Below are positions 6,832 to 13,355 of a DNA stretch of 13,355 nucleotides, one piece after another. The first letter of the stretch is position 1. Every line of letters begins with the position of its first letter. Made by a program: the position numbers and the translations under genes. The notes under the pieces were generated by a model that did no database searches, had not been told where the DNA came from, and saw only the letters and a list, made by a program, of their open reading frames with translations. The stretch covers positions 1 to 13,355 of the forward strand of contig JAEZKC010000095.1 in NCBI GenBank assembly GCA_023436205.1. The letters run 5' to 3'. Source of the stretch: Fibrobacterota bacterium (GTDB lineage Bacteria; Fibrobacterota; Chitinivibrionia; Chitinivibrionales; Chitinispirillaceae).

Positions 6832-8496
6832 ATGTTACAAAACAACCCCGAGTTACGATCGCTTATCGACCAGCTGTGGAACAAATTCTGGAGCGCAGGT
6901 ATCTCAAACCCTATTACTGCTATCGAGCAGATCACCTATCTATTGTTTATGAAAAGGCTCGATGAGCTCGACCAGAAGCGGGTGGCAGATGCGGAATTTA
7001 CCGGTGAACCGTACACCTCGCGGTTTGAAGGAATCTGGGTTCCGCTGGAACATAGGGATAAGCCCAAAAAGGAGCAGAAGGCGTTTGCTGTCAAGAAGCA
7101 GACTCTTCGGTGGAGTGAATTCGTACATATGCAGGCAGAGGAGATGCTTGCACACATGCAGGCAAAGGTCTTCCCCTTTCTTAAGGATCTGAATGGTACT
7201 GAGTCAAGTTTTACCCATCACATGAAGAATGCGGTTTTTGTGATCCACAAGCCTGCACTTCTGGTTGAAGCTGTCAAGACAATTGACGAGATTTTCCAGA
7301 TTATGGAAAAAGATTCTCAGGAGAAGGGACAGGCATTTCAGGATATCCAGGGCGATGTGTATGAGATGCTCCTTTCTGAAATAGCTTCTGCGGGAAAAAA
7401 CGGGCAGTTCAGGACCCCCCGTCATATCATAAAGATGATGGCCGATCTGGTGCAGCCACAGTTGGGGCACTGCATTATGGATCCGGCATGCGGGTCTGGC
7501 GGATTTCTTCTGGGGGCATACCAGTATATTGTTACGCAGTTGGCAATTAAAGCGGGCCAGAAAAACCTGAAACCCGATGAGGATGGTTTCATTCGAACCT
7601 CCGTTGCTGCGGGGCTTACCGAAAAAGCTCAGGCAATTCTCAATAATACGCTTTTCGGGTACGATATCGATGGTACAATGGTGCGGCTGGGGCTTATGAA
7701 CCTCATGATGCATGGTATCGATGATCCAAAGATTGATTTCAGAGATACCTTGAGCAAGAGCTTTACTGAAGAATCATGCTACGATATTATCATGGCTAAT
7801 CCGCCCTTTACCGGCAGTATCGATAAGGGAGATATAAATGAGAATTTCACTCTTTCCACTACCAAAACAGAGCTTCTTTTTGTAGAGAATATCTATCGGC
7901 TGCTCAAGAAAGGCGGCACCGCTTGTGTTATTGTTCCTCAAGGTGTTCTCTTTGGTTCTGGCGGAGCATTCAAGAGCCTGCGTCAGCTTCTGATTGAACG
8001 GTGTGATCTCAAAGCTGTAATCACCATGCCCAGCGGGGTGTTCAAGCCCTACGCCGGGGTGAGCACAGCGATTCTGCTCTTTACTAAAGTGTGGGGGCCA
8101 AAAGACAAGGTAAGCGCTCCTGCAACAGAGCATGTCTGGTTCTATGAAATGGAATCGGATGGCTACTCTCGTGACGACAAGCGGACTAAGCTTACCGACA
8201 ACGGTGATCTTACCGAAATTGTGGCGAAATACAGAAAGCGCAGTCCTAAAAAGGATAGCGACCGTACAAAGAAGTTTTTTGTCGTCCCGCGTAAAGAGAT
8301 CGAAGAGCAGGGGTATGATCTCAGCTTGAGCCGCTACAGGGAAGACGTTTTTGAGGAAGTGGAGTATGAAAAGCCTGAAGTGATTCTCGATCGGCTGCTT
8401 AAGAGCGAAATCGGGGATGCTAAGGAGAAGGATTTGAGTAAGGTGAAGAGTGGGATCGTACGGGATTTGATAAATCTTTCAAAAATGTTGATGTAA
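6832..8496 (+). CDS. hsdM: Type I DNA methyltransferase M subunit (HsdM)
   Basis: HsdM is the adenine-N6 methyltransferase subunit; with HsdS it methylates host sites using S-adenosylmethionine and is also needed for restriction. The N-terminal helical domain (about 1-150, with ITYLLFMKRLDE) is typical of HsdM. GQFRTP (191-196) leads into motif I DPACGSGG (217-224) for SAM binding. Motif IV NPPF (323-326) is the catalytic motif of N6-adenine enzymes. At 554 residues it is of usual length and appears intact. ATG 6832 is preceded by GGAAG (6822-6826) at 5 bases, partly overlapping the previous stop. The gene ends with a single TAA, after which the same frame stays open into hsdS. Host protection depends on this gene, since hsdR is also intact. 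Confidence 0.96.
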   Translation: MLQNNPELRSLIDQLWNKFWSAGISNPITAIEQITYLLFMKRLDELDQKRVADAEFTGEPYTSRFEGIWVPLEHRDKPKKEQKAFAVKKQTLRWSEFVHMQAEEMLAHMQAKVFPFLKDLNGTESSFTHHMKNAVFVIHKPALLVEAVKTIDEIFQIMEKDSQEKGQAFQDIQGDVYEMLLSEIASAGKNGQFRTPRHIIKMMADLVQPQLGHCIMDPACGSGGFLLGAYQYIVTQLAIKAGQKNLKPDEDGFIRTSVAAGLTEKAQAILNNTLFGYDIDGTMVRLGLMNLMMHGIDDPKIDFRDTLSKSFTEESCYDIIMANPPFTGSIDKGDINENFTLSTTKTELLFVENIYRLLKKGGTACVIVPQGVLFGSGGAFKSLRQLLIERCDLKAVITMPSGVFKPYAGVSTAILLFTKVWGPKDKVSAPATEHVWFYEMESDGYSRDDKRTKLTDNGDLTEIVAKYRKRSPKKDSDRTKKFFVVPRKEIEEQGYDLSLSRYREDVFEEVEYEKPEVILDRLLKSEIGDAKEKDLSKVKSGIVRDLINLSKMLM

Positions 8497-8526
8497 ATAA
8501 CTAGTATTGTAAACGATTCTGAATCA

Positions 8527-10431
8527 TTGGTGGGCCGATTGAAGACTAAACAAATCAAAGATGTATTTAACATAATTGGTGGTAAACCTGCTCCTAAAGG
8601 TGATAATGTTTTTACTGATTATGGTATACCTTTCGTAAAAATGAAAGATTTAGGGAAAGCACATCACACTAATAATCTTATTATTTTTGAACAGTTCGTG
8701 ACTGAGGATGTTGCAGCGCGAAACAAGCTTAATTTAGTGCGGAAAGGTGCAATATTGTTGCCTCGGAGTGGTTCTGTCGCATTGAACCATAGAGCTATTC
8801 TCGGTGTAGATGCATATATCGTAAGTCATATATGTGCTCTTGAAGTCAAGTCCCCCGAAGAAATTGATAATACTTACGCATATTACTATATGTGTTCTAT
8901 TAACATGGACAGGATAACAAAAAAAACTACAGGATTAGATGCAATCACATTTGAAGATTTAGGGAAATTGAAAATCCCTCTCCCCCCCCTTTCCGACCAG
9001 AAGCGCATCGCCTTTCTCCTAAGCAAGGTGGAAGGGATGATCACTCGGCGCAGGGAGAATCTGGCGCAGCTGGATGAGCTTCTCAAGAGCGTTTTTCTGG
9101 AGATGTTCGGGGATCCGGTGAGGAATGAGAAGGGGTGGGAGAAGAAAAAAATATGTGATTTTGCGTTAGTGAAAATTGGGCCGTTCGGAAGTTTACTTCA
9201 TGCAGATGATTATGTTAATGGTGGCATTCCTTTAATTAACCCAAGTCATATAATAAATGGCGAAATTATAGCTGCAGAAGATTTTTCCGTTTCTGAAGAG
9301 AAATTTCAGGAATTATCAAGTTACCATCTCAAACAAAATGACGTCATAATTGCAAGACGAGGAGAAATAGGCCGCTGTGCGGTAGTAAAAAGTAAAGCTG
9401 AATTGTTATGCGGTACGGGAAGTATGTTCGTTAGAATCACAGGCAATTTTGTACCAACATTTCTTCAGTTCCTTATTTACAGCACCTCATTGAAATGCCT
9501 TTTGGAGAGTAAAGCCAAAGGTGTCACAATGAAAAATCTTAATTCCAGTATTGTCGAAATGTTAGAGGTTTTATCTCCCCCATCTGACATGCAGAAGCGA
9601 TTTGCTTCAATTGTTGCAAAAGTTGAAACTCTAAAAAGCAAATATCAACAGAACCTTTCCGATCTTGAACATCTTTATAGCTTATTGTGCCAGAAGGTTT
9701 TTAAAGGAGAGCTGGACTTATCGAAGGTCACGATTCCGGGGGCGGATTTAAAGAAATTCGGAGGGGAGCTTAAGGAATGCCCTTTTGAAGAGGGTCTGTC
9801 AGAAACCGCTTATAATGTTTTGGCAGACCTTAATGCGATAAATGGTAAGTTTGTAGATCTCTCTACAATTGTGCGCGCTTTTCGTCCAATTTCCATTGAA
9901 AGTCCTGGAGTACAACTGGCAATTAAAAATATAGAAAACATATCGGCAAAGAAGATCTCGCTTGAACAACTTGGTCAAATATCCGATATTTCCAAAACGC
10001 TTGAAAAACTAAGTCCACAGATTCCAAAAGTGCTCCCGAAATGGCTTGAAAATCAGCAAAAACGGATGAGAACTATAACTGCGCCAATAGAAAAACTTGG
10101 CAAATTATTTAAACAGCCTCCATTACTGACAGCAGATGTCTCTTTTAGTCGACAAAAAATGCGATTTGGTAATGAGGCAATCAATATTGAAGGTGAAATC
10201 GGCATACAGAAAAGAGGTTTCACTCGAGAAGACATAATAGGAATACTTAAAAAAGCTGGTGAACCGTTATGTTTTGAACAATTAGCTGAAAAGTTATCGG
10301 ATCTTGAGGAAATTGATTTGAACGCTTATGAGAAAATAAAGGAGATCATATTTGAACTTCTTAGCACCGCAGAAATAAAACAAGTGAATTACGAAGCAAT
10401 CGGAAAAGTATACCTTCAGGTAACCAAATGA
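8527..10431 (+). CDS. hsdS: Type I specificity subunit (HsdS) with long C-terminal extension
   Basis: HsdS sets the target sequence recognised by the HsdR/HsdM complex. Two target-recognition domains are visible. The first spans about residues 1-150, ending in LPPLSDQKRIAFLLSKVE and a spacer helix with LDELLKSVFLEMFGDP (182-197). The second spans about 205-350, ending in SPPSDMQKRFASIVAKVE with its own helix to about 400. Typical HsdS proteins end there. This one continues for about 230 residues (405-634), finishing in a winged-helix-like segment (FTREDIIGILKKAGEP onward). The start is uncertain: no ATG is available, so TTG 8527, GTG 8530 or TTG 8539 must be used. TTG 8539 has GGTGGG four bases upstream, and the family-like sequence begins there. 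The gene is in frame with hsdM across one TAA. Its TGA overlaps the next ATG by four bases. Recognition segments look more AT-rich than the central conserved block. Confidence 0.93.
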   Translation: MVGRLKTKQIKDVFNIIGGKPAPKGDNVFTDYGIPFVKMKDLGKAHHTNNLIIFEQFVTEDVAARNKLNLVRKGAILLPRSGSVALNHRAILGVDAYIVSHICALEVKSPEEIDNTYAYYYMCSINMDRITKKTTGLDAITFEDLGKLKIPLPPLSDQKRIAFLLSKVEGMITRRRENLAQLDELLKSVFLEMFGDPVRNEKGWEKKKICDFALVKIGPFGSLLHADDYVNGGIPLINPSHIINGEIIAAEDFSVSEEKFQELSSYHLKQNDVIIARRGEIGRCAVVKSKAELLCGTGSMFVRITGNFVPTFLQFLIYSTSLKCLLESKAKGVTMKNLNSSIVEMLEVLSPPSDMQKRFASIVAKVETLKSKYQQNLSDLEHLYSLLCQKVFKGELDLSKVTIPGADLKKFGGELKECPFEEGLSETAYNVLADLNAINGKFVDLSTIVRAFRPISIESPGVQLAIKNIENISAKKISLEQLGQISDISKTLEKLSPQIPKVLPKWLENQQKRMRTITAPIEKLGKLFKQPPLLTADVSFSRQKMRFGNEAINIEGEIGIQKRGFTREDIIGILKKAGEPLCFEQLAEKLSDLEEIDLNAYEKIKEIIFELLSTAEIKQVNYEAIGKVYLQVTK

Positions 10432-12131
10432 AGCTCATTCGCCTCAAAATTACCGACCCTAATGGCTTTCGCAGTTTACAGCCAGGTTTCGAATATCATT
10501 TCAGGACTGAATGGGATCTTTCAGAAGTGGACGAGTTTGCCCCTTTTATCTGTGCCGGCCGCAATGGAAGTGGTAAGTCAAATCTGTTGGAAGCCTTGGC
10601 AGCCATTTTCTTCCATTTAGATTGTAAAGGTTTGGAAAATCGGCCTGAGCTGTTTGAATTTAACGAAGAAACCGCTCCTGATGGGTACAGGGAAGAAGTG
10701 TGTTCTCCTGATGCGTTTGAACTGGAGTTTTTTGGAAAACCCTGTCTAGGATTTGGTGAATTAATAAAAGAGCCTTATCCACATGTACTTGTTAAGAAAG
10801 AAATCGGGAAGGGACCAGAGTATTATATCTTGAACGGTGTCGCAGTTGATTGTCTCGTACCATTAGATAGCCAGGCTATAAAGCAGCTACTCCCTGATTA
10901 TATTGTGGCCTACTCATCAGGAGAGAACGAGATACTTAGCCTTCCTTTTTTTAAAATGCGGTTTATCAATTTTGATGAGTATGCTGATGCACTCCGTAAT
11001 GAGTTGCCCTACTACTGTCCACCTGATGGAAAACCAGAAGGACGGCTTGCGTTTTTCGATCAGGATTTCAATCAGGCAATAATGTTGAGCAATTTCATTC
11101 TGGCAAAAGATGAAGCTCTTGCGCCATTCAGAATAGATATTGGTTTGGAGCGCATTCATCATTTCCGTATCGTAATCAATGAAGTAATGTATCCAGCACC
11201 ATTCATTTCTATGATGAAGATGTCAAAGTCTGGTGAGAATGTAATGGTTCCACCTGACCAGAAATTGCTGCTTGAAAATTGTCAAGCCATTATAACCAAA
11301 TTAGAACATTGTGCAACCACCCATTTCCTCGACGATGATGATACCTTGTATCTTGATTTCTGGCTTGATGAAGCCTGCAAAGCAGCTTTCAGGTTGCACT
11401 TCGGTGATTCACTGAGGTTGTTCCAATCTTTTCAGTTGCTATTAACACTGAATCTTTATTCAGTGAGTGAAGCGCAGAAACGTGAAATGTATCACTCGAA
11501 CAGCCTCTATTTCAATGAGACTATCCCGATTCTCCCTTCTGATCAGCGTGTAATCAGATTTAAAGATGTGGTGCTTCAAAAGAGGGGAGTAAAGGGGACG
11601 GTATACTGTAAGTCACTTTCCGATGGTGAAAATCAGTTTTTGCATACCTTGGGGCTTTGTACTCTGTATCGTGAAAAAAGTGTTCTCTTCCTTTTGGATG
11701 AACCGGAAACGCACTTCAATCCTGACTGGCGTTCTAAATTCATATCCCGCTTACGTGAATGCTTTCCTGAATCAGATAAATTCCGGGAAATGATTATCAC
11801 AACTCATACACCCTTTCTGATTTCTGACAGCAGGCCGGAAAAGGTTCTGATCTTCAATAAAGATGAGGATACAGGACTGGTTACAATAAAGAAGCCCGAT
11901 TACAATACACTCGGGGCATCTATAAACAAAATCACTATGAGTACATTTGATAAACGCGTAACCATTGGCGGCTATGCTGAATCGATACTTAATGAGTTGC
12001 GAAAACGATTCGAAGCTGGGCACGATCCAGAGCAACTAATCGATGAAATTAACAGTAAGCTGGGTGATTCTGTCGAAAAGATGTTGTTGATTAAAGCTAT
12101 TCTCGACAGGATGGAAGAGGTTACGAATTAA
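10428..12131 (+). CDS. Restriction-associated AAA/ABC-type ATPase, PtuA-like
   Basis: This 567-residue protein is an ABC/SMC-like ATPase of the kind found beside restriction systems and paired with HNH nucleases, as in Septu (PtuA). Walker A is GRNGSGKS (44-51), followed by NLLEALAAIF. The ABC signature-like LSDGE lies near 397-401, and Walker B LLDEPE ends in Asp424-Glu425-Pro-Glu. A switch histidine occurs in TTHTPFL (His460). About 345 residues separate Walker A from the signature, far too short for a Rad50-like coiled coil. No TOPRIM nuclease domain follows, so it is not an OLD nuclease and probably needs its partner for cleavage. The ATG overlaps the hsdS stop as ATGA, and AGG lies seven bases upstream. 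The stop shares one base with the HNH gene. By analogy with PtuA it would hold the nuclease in check through nucleotide binding; that role is inferred. Confidence 0.9.
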   Translation: MKLIRLKITDPNGFRSLQPGFEYHFRTEWDLSEVDEFAPFICAGRNGSGKSNLLEALAAIFFHLDCKGLENRPELFEFNEETAPDGYREEVCSPDAFELEFFGKPCLGFGELIKEPYPHVLVKKEIGKGPEYYILNGVAVDCLVPLDSQAIKQLLPDYIVAYSSGENEILSLPFFKMRFINFDEYADALRNELPYYCPPDGKPEGRLAFFDQDFNQAIMLSNFILAKDEALAPFRIDIGLERIHHFRIVINEVMYPAPFISMMKMSKSGENVMVPPDQKLLLENCQAIITKLEHCATTHFLDDDDTLYLDFWLDEACKAAFRLHFGDSLRLFQSFQLLLTLNLYSVSEAQKREMYHSNSLYFNETIPILPSDQRVIRFKDVVLQKRGVKGTVYCKSLSDGENQFLHTLGLCTLYREKSVLFLLDEPETHFNPDWRSKFISRLRECFPESDKFREMIITTHTPFLISDSRPEKVLIFNKDEDTGLVTIKKPDYNTLGASINKITMSTFDKRVTIGGYAESILNELRKRFEAGHDPEQLIDEINSKLGDSVEKMLLIKAILDRMEEVTN

Positions 12132-13219
12132 TGCTGTTTCCCTACAGGTATGTTCCCCACAAATTTGAAAAGATGCAGGAATTTATAGACTACATCTTTT
12201 ACGAGGTATGGTGTAAGGCTCCTGAAAATAGTGGATTCAGCCTCGATCTTTTCAATGGTAATACTGATTTAAGAGAGATAATGACCTCTTTTTATTATGA
12301 CCACACTAAAAGTGGGGATCTCTTTTTTAAAAATGTTGAATTGATTCACGGCTATTTTGCTGTACTCTCATTTTCAGAAATTGAAACCTTTAAAAGATGG
12401 TATCAAGCAAATAACGACATCGAGGCAGCCTGTTTAAACACTTCTCCTGATGACACTATTCGATATTCTGAAATACCTGAAGATTACCAACATATCACAG
12501 ATAAATTGGGTGTTTTTTATAAAGCGCTCTACAATCAGGATTTCCTCGGGTTGGCAATCATAAAGGAAAAAGTTGGAGTTATAGGAGAACACTATAAGTC
12601 CTTCATAGAAGAAAACTCCTCAGGGAAGTGCCCTTTTTGTGGAATTGGTGATATCAAAGGAAATCAACATACAAAGCGGGAGGCTTATGATCATTATCTT
12701 CCCAAAGGACTGTATCCATTCAATTCAATCAACTTACGTAATCTTACACCAGCATGTCATGAATGCAACAGTACCTATAAGCTAGCTAAAGATCCTCTGA
12801 AAAATAGTGCCGGTAGTCGAAAAGCATTTTATCCCTATACACAAGGCAATTACAGAATCGAAATATCCATGCACTTTTCCATTACTGATATCGAGCACCT
12901 TGATTCAAGTAATATCCATCTTCAGTATGGTCCATCAGAATTGGCAGAGGAGATCGAGACCTGGAAAGACCTGTTCGGTATAGAGGAAAGATACAAGGCT
13001 AAATGCTGTAGCGAAAGCGATGGTAAAGCCTGGCTTGTACAAGTTCTAGAAGAATGGGCGGAAGGTGGTCAAACACCTGAGGAATATTTACGCATCCTCA
13101 GCCGTTATACTAAAAAACGGCCCTTTGTTGATTGTGGCTTTTTAAAAAATGCATTTCTCAAGGCCTGTGATGAAATCGGGGTCTTTAAGGAACGGGAGCT
13201 TTCTCCTTCATCTACTTAG
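12131..13219 (+). CDS. HNH endonuclease, PtuB-like partner of the ATPase
   Basis: This 362-residue protein carries a Cys4 HNH nuclease core in its middle. CPFC (167-170) and CHEC (209-212) would bind zinc. Asp187-His188 in DHYLPK supplies the likely catalytic histidine. Asn204 and Asn213, in NLTPACHECN, fit the HNH asparagine position. This arrangement resembles the HNH proteins paired with Septu and retron-type ATPases. About 165 residues precede the nuclease core and show no motif I recognise; about 150 follow, including an acidic ETWKDLFGIEERYKAKC segment. The N-terminal part may bind the ATPase. The start shares one base with the ATPase stop (TAATG), and AAGAGG lies 10 bases upstream, consistent with coupled translation. 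No other gene follows on this strand. It would act as the DNA-cutting effector of the pair; the target is unknown. Confidence 0.88.
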   Translation: MLFPYRYVPHKFEKMQEFIDYIFYEVWCKAPENSGFSLDLFNGNTDLREIMTSFYYDHTKSGDLFFKNVELIHGYFAVLSFSEIETFKRWYQANNDIEAACLNTSPDDTIRYSEIPEDYQHITDKLGVFYKALYNQDFLGLAIIKEKVGVIGEHYKSFIEENSSGKCPFCGIGDIKGNQHTKREAYDHYLPKGLYPFNSINLRNLTPACHECNSTYKLAKDPLKNSAGSRKAFYPYTQGNYRIEISMHFSITDIEHLDSSNIHLQYGPSELAEEIETWKDLFGIEERYKAKCCSESDGKAWLVQVLEEWAEGGQTPEEYLRILSRYTKKRPFVDCGFLKNAFLKACDEIGVFKERELSPSST

Positions 13220-13355
13220 AATGTTTTAAGTGTCAACTCCGTTTTAATATTTCCCATTTCTTCCGGAATATTATTTCCCATTCTTGGTAAAAAAACTACT
13301 TCCTTGGGGGTACCAACCCCAGCTTCATCCGGTTCTTCAGACGGTAAGATTCTCC
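13216..13355 (-). CDS. Possible C-terminal fragment of a convergent gene
   Basis: On the minus strand an open frame enters from the right edge and runs 45 codons to a TAA whose complement is 13216-13218. It overlaps the HNH stop by two bases in a tail-to-tail arrangement. The visible residues, starting RILPSEEPDEAGVGTPKEVV and ending NIKTELTLKTF, look like plausible protein, but I recognise no family. The + strand here has no useful open frame. No terminator hairpin with a T-run is seen between the converging genes. The length is too short for certainty. Confidence 0.35.
   Translation of the reverse strand, partial: RILPSEEPDEAGVGTPKEVVFLPRMGNNIPEEMGNIKTELTLKTF

Noticed and set aside
7204..7713. 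Minus-strand open frame (169 residues) opposite hsdM
   Set aside because: It is antisense to the conserved HsdM catalytic core and shows no protein-like motifs.
10428..12131. ATPase as an OLD-family nuclease or RloC-type anticodon nuclease
   Set aside because: No TOPRIM domain is seen after the ATPase motifs. There is also no long coiled coil or added nuclease domain, and a separate HNH gene supplies the nuclease.
13305..13321. TGGGG/CCCCA inverted repeat as a terminator
   Set aside because: The stem is only five pairs, there is no T-run on either side at the right place, and it lies inside the possible convergent frame.

Overview
This window is a compact, single-direction block of defence-type genes. 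Every complete gene lies on the + strand and gaps are very short. It resembles a bacterial defence island from an unidentified bacterium. Nothing here fixes the taxon: there is no rRNA, tRNA or ribosomal gene, base composition is moderate, and all families present are widely transferred. The two left-hand genes and the recognition parts of hsdS look clearly more AT-rich than hsdR and hsdM, as expected for an island assembled from pieces of different origin.

Region 1 (1-231) is a leader with no convincing gene. It holds two G-rich tracts, one fitting a G-quadruplex pattern, and promoter-like hexamers. Region 2 (232-2615) is a two-gene cassette sharing one base (TGATG). It encodes a nucleoid-associated protein of the NdpA/YejK family and an unrecognised protein with about 260 soluble residues, three predicted membrane helices and a Cys-containing tail. 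I do not recognise this pair as a named system.

Region 3 (2650-10431) is a complete type I restriction-modification locus in the order hsdR, a Schlafen/AlbA_2-type ATP-binding protein gene, hsdM, hsdS. HsdR has its nuclease and helicase motifs and HsdM its SAM and catalytic motifs. HsdS has two target-recognition halves, plus an unusual C-terminal extension of about 230 residues and a non-ATG start. Region 4 (10428-13219) follows with a 4-base overlap and encodes an ABC/AAA-type ATPase and a Cys4 HNH nuclease. This pair is Septu-like (PtuA/PtuB) and of the kind described as restriction-system-associated. A fragment of a convergent gene may occupy the right edge.

The gaps and overlaps from hsdR to the HNH gene (2, 10, 30, -4 and -1 bases) imply co-expression. 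The simplest reading is a type I restriction-modification system carrying two accessory modules: an AlbA_2 regulator or effector, and an ATPase-HNH nuclease that could act as a second layer or guard. A separate NdpA-membrane cassette lies directly upstream. The functional link among these modules is inference from order and spacing.
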